Of a stretch of DNA of 64,000 nt, positions 11,501-22,279 are shown in pieces. Both the position numbers and the translations under genes were made by a program. Positions within the stretch are counted from its first letter, which is position 1, and the number at the start of each line of letters is the position of its first letter. The notes under the pieces are model-generated. The model made no database searches, was not told where the DNA came from, and was given only the letters and a program-made list of their open reading frames with translations. Origin of the DNA: Tamarix chinensis. Lineage: Eukaryota; Streptophyta; Magnoliopsida; Caryophyllales; Tamaricaceae. The DNA is taken from contig CM060175.1 in the NCBI GenBank assembly GCA_030549775.1, positions 79,454,245 through 79,518,244 on the forward strand, read 5' to 3'.

Positions 11501-11920
11501 AAAGCTAAACTTCGGGAGATTGGTATGGATGTATTGGAGCAGTGTGTGTTCTGCCAACAGGATCTAGAAACTCGGGACCATTTGTTTATCCACTGCCCTA
11601 TTACAACGGCTATATGGAGGAAGATCCGAAGATGTGCTGACAGAAGAGACCCTATTCAGGGATGGCAACAGGAGGTGCAATCATTGTTGAAAAGATCTAG
11701 ACAAAATAGACAGAAAAAGCAGATCCTAGGAGCTCTTTTTTCTTCTTATATTGCAAATGTATGGTATGAGAGGAACTTGAGAATCTTTCAAAACCGAAGT
11801 AGAGATGTTGATAGTATTAGTCATGCTATTGTCTTAACTGTAGCTAGACGTTTAATGCACCCACACTTTAAGACTAAATTCCAAAAGTGGGCTGGTTTTG
11901 TTGACTGTATGGTAGGTTGA
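8510..11920 (+). pseudogene. LINE ORF2: endonuclease / reverse transcriptase, three in-frame stops
   Basis: A single reading frame of 1137 codons is broken only by TAA at 9038-9040, TAG at 9482-9484 and TAG at 10145-10147; no frameshift is seen. Counting from the second Met (8549), the APE endonuclease has WNVRG (near residue 5), catalytic Glu35 in LETRVKE, GDFN with Asp138, and SDH with Asp224-His225. RT landmarks are KAPGVDGY, RGLRQGDPLSPYLF and the catalytic FADD at 688-691. The C-terminus has a zf-RVT type domain with CVFC and HLFIHC. The protein would nick DNA and reverse-transcribe the LINE RNA in place. With these stops it cannot make full-length enzyme, although every catalytic residue I can place is present. 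Confidence 0.9.
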
Positions 11921-11985
11921 TATCTGGTTGTAATATTTCTCTTTTACACAAGTAATAAAATTTCTTACTTATCGAAAAAAAAAAA

Positions 11986-12448
11986 GTCTATCAAAGAGAG
12001 TAAGCAAAATGTATCACAACAATATCTAAAAGATAACAGTTAAAAAATGAAATTCACATATTAAATATCTAATAACTAAAAAAAAAGTACAGTAACACAC
12101 AGTAAAACTCTAAAGATTCATGTAGAAGTACTTTCACAACCTAAAATTCATCTAATAAGGTTTAAGATAATCATACTTCTCATCTTCATCCTTAAAGTGA
12201 TGAAAATTAAATACAACTTCTTGAGTCATTTTTTCCATCACTTTCATTACTTCCATTTTGGGCCGCTAACAATTCTGTATATAACCTGTCTTTGTAAGTC
12301 CCCGGCTTCTATCCAACATACCGACCAACTCCTCAAACTGATCCTTGCTATCGATAGATATTTGCTTAATAACTTTTCTTATGACAGTTTACATCGATTC
12401 TAATTCTTTATTAGCTCTAGATTTCTTTGAGCCACGGGCGACTGCACT
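11986..12448. other. AT-rich flank, downstream remnant of Myb/SANT-like gene
   Basis: Right after the LINE tail the sequence is AT-rich. On the minus strand from about 12440 to 12280 a frame following the Myb/SANT-like stop reads RGSKKSRANKELESM, a stop, then IRKVIKQISI, which could be the degraded C-terminal part of that gene. Nothing else is recognised. Confidence 0.35.
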
Positions 12449-14240
12449 TTATCTTTTCCTCTTGCCCCGAGTGTCTGACCAATGAGCTGACACACCTTCA
12501 ACCTTTTCATCAACTTCATCATCCTCATGTGTCATGTGAGCATTGTGTTGGATGGCTTCTAGGATAGAGTCCTGTGATATATCAAGCTCAACTGTATCAG
12601 CAGCAGTAGCAGCATTAGCACCAACAGCCCAATCTTTTGCAGAAATATATTCAAGATCATTGAAAAAAGGAAATGATTTCATGTATAACCTGTTACATCC
12701 TTGTGAGTCTACAACAGTTAAAAATAAAAGCATTAAATCATAAACGAGAGTAAAATCTGGTTTAAACAACCCAAAATTCTACTCAGCGAAAGGCCGAGGT
12801 TTCTGATTCTCAGTAAACAAACCAACAATATAAACCTCAAAAGTCCTATTAAGCATCAAAGGAGTACCTCACCAGAAAATTAACCATTGTACCTTTTTAA
12901 GTAACCTATTGTTGCTACATTTCCATACAACTAGATCAAATGCAACCAAAGTAAATCACATTTAGATTGACTATAAGATATGAAATCCAAAATCAAATTA
13001 ACAACAAATGTACATCATATCTAGTCAAGAAACCCAGATATTTGAAATTTATACCAGATTTGATAGTTCAAAATGCATATTCCTTCAAGGCTTCAAGGCT
13101 TTAAGTCTTCAACCTTTCACCAAAATTTTAACTAATACCAAAGATAGATCAAATTTGCAAGAAACACTTGATGTGATCTCTTCTCAATCGATACTTAAAG
13201 TTTCAGTGAAAGCTTAGTTGCAATCAGCTTGAATGCTTGTGCAGTACGAAGTAACACAATATAACAAGCCTCGTAAAGCAAAATCATAAAAATAAAGGGT
13301 AAAGTCCATGTCAATACTAAAACCAAGGAATCAAGCCCTCCCAGAAACATACACACTACACATCTGATAAAAGCCGGCAAAGTCAGCATACCTCTCCGCT
13401 ACTGCAAGGAGAAAATTGAATAGCGAATGAAAAGGCCATTTCTAGGAAGTTTTGACAGGCTATGCAGAGCTAAAGCAAAGTAAGCATTTCTAATCATACA
13501 TTCTTGCAAACGATATGTGAGGTTCTATAACTGAAGTAATTACTACTATACAAAAAATTGGACGCACATTATCAATCTCAGCAAAATGGTGACGCAACAG
13601 GCCTTGAACCACCCTGAAAGAAAATGCAGAAGAAATGGCTCAAATACTGTGGCATAAGACAGATTTCAGAAGCTCCAAATTAGATCTGATATTCTTGTTG
13701 CCTAATAAACCATTTATGAAAGCATCCAGACAAGGTTACTTTGTTGATATGATACAGTTTCAGTGAAGCTGAAACAAGCACAGAGTTCTGCATCAACAAA
13801 ATCAGATTACACTTTTCTACTCACGATATGAGTATGCAAGGAAACCTACATCCTTCCCTACAAGTCACATTTCAGGATTTTCCACAATTCCTAAGTAGTT
13901 GCTCATAGTAACTTAAAACATTATCATGATTCATATGACAAATCATGAAGTTGGGGAAAGAAAAAAGAACTTTTACATGCAACAATATCATATACATCCC
14001 GAATCCAGAGAATAAAGACATAAGAATGACCTATAAGTATAATTCTCAAAGGAAACAAGAAATTACCTTAGCCCATTCGTCAAATAGTTTTTGATCACTC
14101 GTCACCATCTTTTGTTCCTCATTCCATCCAAAGCGACTCCCTTTCTACTGTTTTTCTCCTAAATTGCCCATCTCTTTTGTTATGTGGTCTGCAAACAACT
14201 GTCTAAGCTTAGGAGACTCCCAGCCTGCTACTAGCAGAAC
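12449..14240 (-). pseudogene. Myb/SANT-like DNA-binding domain gene, broken, two exons
   Basis: On the minus strand, about 14240-14052 reads WESPKLRQLFADHI, then a TAG stop, then KGSRFGWNEEQKMVTSDQKLFDEWAK, ending at a GTAATT donor. The G-F-G-W-N/D-E-x-x-K motif is the hallmark of the plant Myb/SANT-like domain found in LIMYB-type proteins and in Harbinger-associated ORF1 proteins. The next exon starts after an ACTGTTGTAG acceptor near 12710 and reads KSFPFFNDLEYISAKDWAVG and ADTVELD, the expected continuation, then an acidic stretch and a basic GKRKR end with a stop at 12449. The in-frame TAG and the phase mismatch at the splice join suggest a pseudogene. Either a host gene or a Harbinger relic is possible. 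Confidence 0.5.
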
Positions 14241-16079
14241 ATATACTACTTTTTCCCGTTAACTTTAGCCCCACGTCAGTTACATATGCTTAATGTTGTA
14301 TCAATTGTAAATTAGATCCATGGATTTGGATGCACCACGGGTTATAAAGTGGAACCTTTTTAATGAGTACTACATATACGAATGTCTTGCTCTTTTAGAT
14401 ATGAATAATTGATCTCATCATTAATTACTTTTTATATATTCTTCATATATAAAAGGACTGTTTTGTACTTTACATAGCCTTGGGTGGTCATAACACAGAC
14501 TGCCAACTTTCAGATTCACTGATATTGCAAAACCAAACCAAACCAATTATGTATCTCCTGTATACCAGTTTTTCTCAACAGGTGAAAGTTTACATTGGAG
14601 ACGGATGGAAATTAGACTTTAAAAGGACACATTTTGATTCATACTCCCAACCAGACTTCTACTTCAAGGTTGGTATTACGTCAAGGTTGGTATTGTAGGA
14701 TTATCAGCAGATGAGATAATGAAGAGAACTAAGATCAATGGAACCCAGTTTTGGTAGAAAAAGTTATGTTGCCGTTGACTGGTACTGAACCCAGTTTGTT
14801 CTTGAATACTCCATGTCCAGAAAGGATGATTTTGGTGGACAAAATTTTATTACAACTTTATCTATATTTTCTTTGACTTTATGACTTTCCCTTGCTGGGC
14901 TTCTCGGCCTCTTGCATATTTTATCAGATAAACAATTTGTTTCAGGAAAACCACCAGCATTGCTGTGCGTTTCTTTTGGTTTAAAGGATTAATTAAATTA
15001 AAAGAGCTACCTGGCATTTTTGGGAGAAAATATCATTGGAAAATGGGAGATTTCTTACTGAATATTATGAATTGATCAACGTACAAACAAGTAGCCATGT
15101 TATCTGTTTCACCTTTCATGCACCATCTTCCTTTACAACTTTGCACGCTTGATCTGATAAAGCTGCCAGAAATCACCTTCTCAATCTGAAGGGGCTAAAA
15201 AAAAATTGATGTTGTGAGCAGACATAGATCAATGGTAGTTGGAATGATGAACTAAGCAGAATTGTGAACAATGGACGACAAACGTGGGACTATCCTTGTC
15301 CAAAACCAAATTACACTAAACCTAAGGTCCTAAGTACTTGTTGTGATTGACATTATTATGATTCAAATAACAAGAATCGAAAGCTTATATGTATATAACA
15401 TACCTAGAGCAAGGAATATGAAGGTGAGAAAATTGTGGAGATTCATTGGATGTGAAGCTGGATAACAAATTGTTGAGATTTGTTGGAGGACAGTGCTGAT
15501 GAGAGGAAGACAAATTCGAATTGATTGTTTGAATATGGCAGAAGGTGAAGGATGAAGAATAATGTGGAACATTGAGGATGTGAGTAGAGAACAAGTGCCA
15601 TTGAGAATGTGAGGAGAGAGGCAGCAATTGAGGTTTTTTTTTTATTGCTCCAAGTTTTATTACCTAGGGGATCTTTGGGAGATCGGCTACTCTCGTAAGA
15701 TGGAGATTAATTACTTTGATAATAAACCCCCACCCACCCCAAACATCGTAATAACCTGTAATAAGTTCTCACTTTTTTATTTACACCCCCTTTTCCTCCA
15801 TCCCAAACGTGCTCTTAGAAAAATTGGTTAGGGGAACATTGAGGATCTAGGGTTGTAAGCCACGGGCTGTAGAGTCGGAGGTTGCTTGAGCTGAAGTTAG
15901 TTGACATTGAGAGATAATATTTTTGTGTGAATTATCTTATAACGATTTTTGTGGGCTTATGGTGCATCTTTCTAATCTTAACAACATATTGTGGTGCTTG
16001 TACCATTAAGATTTTTTTACGTCAATGTCTTTGCATGATGGCATTTTAGATTTTTCAATAGTTTGAAGATGGTATATAC
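14241..16079. other. Mostly unrecognised, possible single-copy DNA
   Basis: No retroelement protein could be read here. Apart from the exon-like segment at 14582-14668, the only structure noted is a possible MITE edge near 15820 (CATCCCAAACGTGCTC, a common plant MITE end type), without a matching left end. A TATATAAAAGG motif occurs at about 14446 but has no supported gene behind it. Confidence 0.35.
14582..14668 (+). CDS. Exon-like open segment of unknown gene
   Basis: After a TTTTTCTCAACAG acceptor-like sequence the frame reads VKVYIGDGWKLDFKRTHFDS and YSQPDFYFK before an AAG|GTTGGT donor-like site. The dense charged/aromatic composition and clean splice-like borders look more like coding sequence than the surrounding DNA, but I do not recognise the family. 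Just beyond it a 17-bp tandem duplication (TCAAGGTTGGTATTRNG, 14664-14697) blurs where the exon would end, and downstream frames soon hit stops. It may be a pseudo-exon. Confidence 0.25.
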
Positions 16080-18039
16080 TATAAGACCCCTACTTTTCTT
16101 GATTGAAGATTTTCATTACTTATGTAGAAGTTAAACCAAAGTACGGGGATATCACCTCCGCATCTAATATAAGATAAGTTTCTACCCTTTGTTTTATGCT
16201 AGATGCAAGACTAAAGCATAATTAATTAAGACTTCATAGCTTAAACCAATTGAAATAAAACGACAAGGTAGATACAAATGACTCTTTCAAGGCATGTATG
16301 TATATATATGAGTTAGATGGTTAAATAACAACCATTAACTGCTACTAAAACCATTAAATAACAACCATTATACTTATGTACGATATCAAACATGATGTAC
16401 AACTAAGGAACACAGAACTACCACGACACACTTAGAGAAATACAAGATCACCTAAGACATTTCTAATACCTAATTCCAATTATTAACTTCCATTGATCGT
16501 GATCACATAATCTATTTTATTAATAATTTTGAGTGATAACCCTACTTCTTCACCATGAACATAAGTTATGGTAGCTAACCGCTAGAGAATGAAGGGAACA
16601 GACACATCGACCACACTTGGACATCAAGCCATAGGGCACATAATGACAATGGACAAACATGTCCACAACCAATGGACATAAAGACATGGCACACTACCTT
16701 AGTAACTAATCTTTAAGTATCGATACCCTCTAAAAAATCCGAGATGAATACTAGAACCAGGTTGGATTCTTTCTGAAGGAAACTAAATAGTAAATGGGCA
16801 TATGACTCCCATTTCTCGAAGAAATGAGGCTCAATCAAATTCTTTTACTTAATTAAGGTAACATTAAACACAACACTTACCATCTTTCCGAAATCATTAA
16901 AAAGATCATAAGTTCATCGCAAATGTAATTATGGCCAAACCAAAGGCCATATAAAACTCCAAAACGAATCATTTGGAAACATTTTTCAAAAACACTAGTC
17001 ATGCTCATTTACTATTCACGCAAAACAAATTCCATAAAAAACATTAATCATATGAAAATCATGACTAGTGTCAAAACACTATTTACGTTAAAAACTATTC
17101 ATATTAAAAACACAAGTTATATGAAAAGACTATTCATGATAAATGTCTATTTCTATAAAAGTCAATAGTCAAACTTGGTCAATAGAGGCAACTTACGACT
17201 AAAAATCCAACTTTTTATATTATTCAACTATTTTAGTCATAAAGATGAGTGGATAATCCTTTTCCTTTAGTTAATCTTGGAAACACCATTATTCATTTTA
17301 AAAACCTTACTAAAGCAAGATTAAACCCTATATATAACATATTCGACAATAATTAACATGAAGATCATCACGTTTATACTAAAAATCAATAGATTAATGA
17401 AAACATATCAAAAGCCTAAAGGATGCAAAAACTTTATTTACTTATAAACATGCTTAAATCAAAATATTTTATATATGAAATTTTACCTAAACATATCAAG
17501 GTTTAACATGGTAACACACTAAATCTAAAAATCGCCCCAAAATTGTAACCTTTAAAATATGCACAGCATTCATATGTTTCATCCAAACTTGCATAAAGCT
17601 CATGAAACAACGTAATATGTAAAATCTAACAAATAATACACAAAGAGAAAGATAAGAAGATTTACCTAAGTCCTTAGCCAAGCTATGACAAAAAGAATTA
17701 AATCTTAAAGACTTGTAAAATTATCCTTTACTTAACTAGAACTTTAAATAAAAGAATTAAAGCTTAAAGGAGGAAAGATAACAACAACCTTCCCCCAAAA
17801 TTAGGAATTCAAAAAGGATATTAGAATCACAACGTCAACCTTTTCCTAAATATACATCTCCTTTACTTAATTAAAGTATAAAGGGAGTTAGATAAAGGAT
17901 CAAGAGAAGAAAATAAGAAGGATGGATGCTAGGACTAGCGGTGTTAGGATAGAACCACTAGAACACAAGCTTGAACTCTCAAAGGAAAGGAAGGAAAGCA
18001 AAGAAGGAAGATAAAATGGTGAGGTTATAGTGTTTCAAG
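16080..18039. mobile_element. LTR-like retrotransposon DNA, copy A
   Basis: This stretch contains no coding sequence. It shares an early segment (ATCTAATATAAGATAAGTTT then a TGCTAGATGCAAGACTAAAGC-like phrase, about 16160-16220) with 59320-59370, where it lies just after a TGTAACACCCCC LTR-type start. Other phrases such as GACAATGGACAAACATGTCC and the purine-rich end (17930-18010, GGAAAGGAAGGAAAG) fit large plant gypsy LTRs. No PBS, PPT or flanking duplication was found, so it may be a solo or broken LTR. Confidence 0.4.
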
Positions 18040-18178
18040 CAAGTAATAAAATTGCGGTTGCGATTGTGGTTGGGTCGTAGTGTCGTGGTATTGGAGTGTT
18101 GCGAATGATATTTTATATGTCATGGTTGTCGCGATTTTTTATTTTGTTACAATAAATATTAGCAAATATCGGTAAACA

Positions 18179-19039
18179 CAGTGTTTGAAAAGGCTTAAGG
18201 CGCACCGAGGCGCTAGGGGTTCTGGAGCCTAGGCGCTAGGCGCAAGGCGAAGGCGCACGCCTGGGCGATATGAGGCGCCTAGTGTTTTTTTTTGTTGGCA
18301 TATATACTTTTTTTTTCCAGTTTTCCTTGATGCTCTCTCTATTTTTTTTTTCAGATGTAGTGGTACATTGTTTTTCCCTTTGTTGTTGTTGTTTTTCTTT
18401 TTGCTTTTTTTTTTTACATTAGGAAGAAAAAGTTTCTGCAAAAAATATATAGGACAAGGGGGGACCTTTCTTTTTCCCTATATCTTTTGTTTTCCCTTAT
18501 ATCTGCAAAAAATATATGCAGATATACCTTTGGTTTTTCCTAATGCCCTATCTGTTTTCCTCTATATCTGCAAAAAATATATGCAGATATACCAAAATAA
18601 CTATTTCTTGCTTTAAATTGGTGGTAGGAGACTTTACAGTCTCTACAGCTGGTTTTTTACCTTTCCAAAATAACTCTTGCTCTCCCCAATTCCCACATTA
18701 ATTGCAGAATATTTTTACTGCAATCAAGACTATAAATAGACTTACATTTTTCCAACAAATGACTATTTAACTCCCCTAAGTCTCTGTAGTCTGCATGTAA
18801 TTTTTTTTTTTCTGCTGAAAAGGTTTTTTATCCCTCTTCCCTAAGTCCATCCTCCCTATTTGTCTATTGATCTCCCAAGTTTCTGCTTGATTTTATGCTG
18901 AGGCGTGCGCCTCATAGCCTCTGCGCCTAGCGCCTGAGGCGTGCCTTATATGCGCCTCACTTACGTAGCCTCGCCTAGCACCAAAAAAGCCCTAACCCCC
19001 CATCGCCTTGCGCCCTGAGGCGCGCTTTTTCAAACACTG
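18179..19039. mobile_element. Non-autonomous hAT element, GGCGC-rich family, copy 1
   Basis: The element runs from CAGTGTTTGAAAAGGC to GCGCTTTTTCAAACACTG, a clear inverted repeat, and is flanked on both sides by the perfect 8-bp duplication GGTAAACA (18171-18178 and 19040-19047). 8-bp duplications and CA(G/A)TG starts are the hAT signature. The subterminal parts contain many AGGCGC/GCGCCT motifs, likely transposase-binding repeats. The interior is T-rich and non-coding. Length 861 bp. It moved into the older CCGATA element. A related copy lies at 35768-36299. Confidence 0.9.
18430..18600. repeat. 65-bp tandem triplication with internal palindrome
   Basis: The phrase TCTGCAAAAAATATAT recurs at 18435, 18502 and 18567, giving a unit of about 65-67 bp. 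In the last two copies it lies inside the near-palindrome ATATCTGCA...TGCAGATAT. The repeat is internal to the hAT element. Confidence 0.8.
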
Positions 19040-20089
19040 GGTAAACATTGGCATATATTGGTCAATATCAGTAAAATAATGGCAAATATCGGCCGATAAC
19101 CGATATATTGCCGATAAATACGTGAAATTCTAAATCCGTCGTGTATCACCAATTTCGCATATCGGCTGACCCAAAATTCGATAAATATCGGTCGATATTG
19201 CATATCGGGACCGATATTTAATTGTATGGTTTCAAGTGTAATAAGCAAAAATATAATAAAAAAATATCATGTCCCGTGGTGGGCCTAGTATGCATAAAAT
19301 TAAACAGTGGTCCCGGTAAAGCGTAGCGGCTGCTATTTAGCGGTTTTTGGGTTGGCCGCGACGCAAAATTACCGATATGCTACGGTTAAAAAATTTCACA
19401 TTTATCGGTTGATAAATCAGCCCATAAATCGGTTTGCTGATAAATTGGAAAATATCACCGATAAATTGGGATAAATTGCCGATAAATCGACAATTTATCG
19501 AGAATTCTTAAATCTACTGAAAAAAGCATGCATGGTATTTTTTTTTATTCATTTACTATATATATATTGGACCAAGTTACTATTGAATTATAATAAAGTA
19601 TTACTATTTATTATCTTTACATTTACTATTAAATAACATGTATTTTTTTATATTCTAAGGTAAATTTAGGGTTATTAGGAAAATTTAGCATATAATGACT
19701 CACTTTAATACTTCTAATATAATATAAAACACTAGTTTATTGAATATTTATATTCAAATAATCAATAAATAATAATTAGAGTATATGGTGAAATAAAAAT
19801 AAAAATTCACGCCGCGACGACTGCGCTGCATTATTTATTTTTCATGATGCTCTGATACCGTGACTGCAAACACGATCACGACCGCGATTTAATTGCCTGC
19901 TAGTGTGCCAGCTTCGAGGCAAAAGTCAAGTCGTTCTCATTTACTTAGATACTTGAGTGCTAGAAAGATAGAATAAAAAGTTCTTACATAATTAGAAAAA
20001 GAAAAGTCCTATTTGATGACTAGATATGCTAAAAAAATGGCTAATTATATCCACAAATGATAAGGATAAATAAATAATCTTTTTAAATC

Positions 20090-20640
20090 ATTTTTAGCTC
20101 AAGTTCCCAAAATTTGGTAATTTTTTGTCAGCATGCTGGTGCGTCTCAATGCTTCTATGAATCTTCTTAGTTTTTCCATGGGTGGTAGGCTGAGCTGTGC
20201 TAAAGGAATTTCCTTGTGCCTGAAAAGTTCCTTTCAGAAGTGACTAGCTAACAGATTGTCATGATAGACACTTCCTTAATCCTTGACGAACACATATGCT
20301 ACCCCTTTCTGCAGTAAAAGGTGGTTTTATCAAGATGAAATGAGCATACTTTGTAATCCAGTTCACTACTACATGTAGACATTATACCCTTTTAGTGCCC
20401 TTTGATAAAATCTAGTGAGATGTCTTCCCAAAGTTAGTGTGGTATTGGTTGTAAGAAATCTGCTGGAGAGGGCCTAGTTGTTACTTTGCTAGCATACAGA
20501 AAACTCTGATTCTTATAATTGTGCATTCTTTTTGATGCTCAGCTAGAATACCTCCCATGCTAACAGCCGCAAGGTTTTTCATACTTTAGAATGCCCACCC
20601 AATACCCATATATTCCCTATGAAATTCAGATGACAGCTAA
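20090..20640 (-). pseudogene. Gypsy integrase core fragment
   Basis: The minus strand reads, in shifting frames, LLQPIPHQLWEDISLDFIKG (catalytic core start with the first Asp), then SELDYKVCSFHLDKTTF where D-R-x-S-K-x-x-H-F is expected, then SSAYHPW near 20115-20130 (usual SSAYHPQTDGQ). This is the central part of a gypsy integrase. Stops and small indels occur throughout. No other pol domain lies adjacent, so it is a fragment separate from the element at 22260-24620. Confidence 0.7.
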
Positions 20641-20689
20641 TGTTGAGAGATTTTTAATATGTTTCATGCATGAGCTATTCATTAAGTTC

Positions 20690-20930
20690 ATGCACTAGTT
20701 ACTAATACGTCCATGATTCTACTTATTATGTTCTTGTTTCTACCTTTTGAGTTCATGTTTGTATTTATGATGCTATGCTCATGTTTCCATTTATTATGTC
20801 TATGTTCCTACTTTCTAAGTTTATGTTTGCTTTTTGTTCTTATCTATTAGGTTCATGTTTCTTTTTGCTATGCTCATGTTCCTCCCACTTATTAGGTTCA
20901 TGTTTCTATTTATTATGTTCATGCATTGGT
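20690..20930. repeat. Degenerate minisatellite, about 22-bp unit
   Basis: About ten imperfect copies of a unit near GTTCATGTTTCTATTTATTAT follow one another with variable length (20-26 nt). The cores GTTCATG, CTCATG and TCTATG recur through the tract. It is non-coding. Confidence 0.75.
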
Positions 20931-22259
20931 GAGCCTTAATCAATACCATAGGTGGTTAGTTCATATTTTTCAACATGTTATGAGAGCAAGGATCAAATTC
21001 TTTGGGGGGGGGGGTTATCTATCCTAACTTGCTTTTGCCTACAAAGTCTATGTTCTCCATGGCTAACGTAATCTCAGAGTCAGAGACTACACATCCGTGT
21101 ATTTTTTATGGCTAACCCTGATAATAAAATATGTATTTCATTCCACCTATGTTTTATCTTCTCTTATAAGGTATACCATAATACATACGTGCTATGTCTT
21201 ATGAATGATATTTTGATCGATAATTGTGTTTACTATCATGCTAGTCCTAACTATCATCTCTAAAGGCCTCTTTAGCAAACACGTGCCAAAATAAAATCAT
21301 TTCTCAAATAATAATATCAATAATAATCATAAATGAAATGAACCCAATTAGGGTATTAAGACTCGTTATACCAAATGGGCCTTCTATGCTCATATTTTCG
21401 GACTCCAAGGTACTCTTTAGAGAATGTCAATGTACTCAACAATTTATTTTATAAATCTCTAAAGGAAAATGTACAAACAGTGCCCATTACAATCATATAT
21501 ATCCATATACATAAAGGAGATCCCTTAGGAAGGGTGGTGCTAATAATGACAAATAGTAAAAATGATTCAAGTTGGTGGCTTCAGATTTAAATGTTGGATA
21601 TTAATTTTCTAGAAAACAGAGAGGGAAGGTGAAAAATGTGAAGGAGAGGAGAAAAAAAGATAAAATAGTACGAGGAAGAACAAAGAAGAACTAGTAAGGG
21701 GGTATTGTTTTTGTGTTCCAAAAGTGAGGAGAGAGAGAAAAGAGATAATTTATATGGCAGATTAGGTTTTTTATTTTTTATTATTATTTATATTATTATT
21801 GTTATTTTAAATTACGTACCAAAACTGATTGGTGCCGATGATTTTTTTTTATTTAAAAAAAAGCTCTATGAAGCTTCTAGTGCACCCATCAGGGGAGCCC
21901 CAAATGCCAAAAGAAACATGAGGACAAGTTTGGTTAAGGTTTAATAATTGTGGTTTAGCTAGAAGGAGGGAGGATGTTTTAAAACTAGACCATCAAGTTC
22001 ATTTAGTCTTCGGGGTTGACATTTGGGCCATGTTGTCTACAAGCCTAGCGGGCAAGTGGCTTGACCCGATGCTACCATAAACCACCAAGTCTAAGATCAA
22101 CAAGGCTTTTGAAAATATCATCATGGGCCACCTACACATGCGCCCAACAAGAACACTCATAATAATATCCGTATATAAATGATAATTAAAACATGCCAGT
22201 TATTAAACCCAACTATCTATGGTCCAAAACCCCCAAAGCTAGCTACTTAATAAAATTAT
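20931..22259. other. LTR-like or spacer DNA, no gene
   Basis: This stretch contains an 11-G run at 21004-21014, AT-rich text, a purine-rich block (21625-21745) and a segment from about 21960 to 22240 that is probably 3' flank or LTR of the minus-strand gypsy element next to it. Short open frames here are composition artefacts. Confidence 0.4.
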
Positions 22260-22279
22260 GAAAATAGATAATATTTGAG

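Larger units (their letters stand above)
6930..11985 (+). mobile_element. Nearly full-length L1-type LINE (non-LTR retrotransposon)
   Basis: A GC-rich 5' UTR is followed by ORF1 (7047-8426), ORF2 (8510-11920), a short 3' UTR containing AATAAAATT, and an 11-A tail at 11975-11985. Two-ORF organisation, an APE-type endonuclease before the RT, a C-terminal zinc-binding domain and no LTR define a plant L1-clade element. It has no frameshift in either ORF, which suggests fairly recent insertion. The left boundary is approximate. The sequence after the tail, GTCTATCAAAGAGAG, was not found repeated upstream, so the target-site duplication is unconfirmed. Confidence 0.85.
18040..19899. mobile_element. 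CCGATA-rich TIR-like element, copy 1, split by a hAT insertion
   Basis: The outer ends are inverted copies: left CAAGTAATAAAATTGCGG and, reverse-complemented from the right, CAGGCAATTAAATCGCGG. Inside, degenerate ATATCGG/CCGATAAAT motifs are packed from 19048 to 19500. Its right half aligns with 32330-32912 and its left part with 47726-47970. The younger hAT at 18179-19039 interrupts it; removing that insertion and one target duplication restores the continuous match with 47726-47970. It has no coding capacity. The flanking 8-mers do not match, so its superfamily is undecided. Confidence 0.65.

Noticed and set aside
6855..12000. Target-site duplication for the nearly full-length LINE
   Set aside because: The sequence after the A tail (GTCTATCAAAGAG) was not found upstream, so none is claimed.
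14440..14480. TATATAAAAGG as a promoter TATA box
   Set aside because: No supported gene starts downstream; the motif is common in AT-rich DNA.
15640..15830. Possible MITE ending in CATCCCAAACGTGCTC
   Set aside because: No matching inverted left end or target duplication was found.
18229..18441. 70-codon minus-strand frame in the hAT element
   Set aside because: Lys/Asn-rich product of poly-T and GCGCC motifs; not a transposase.
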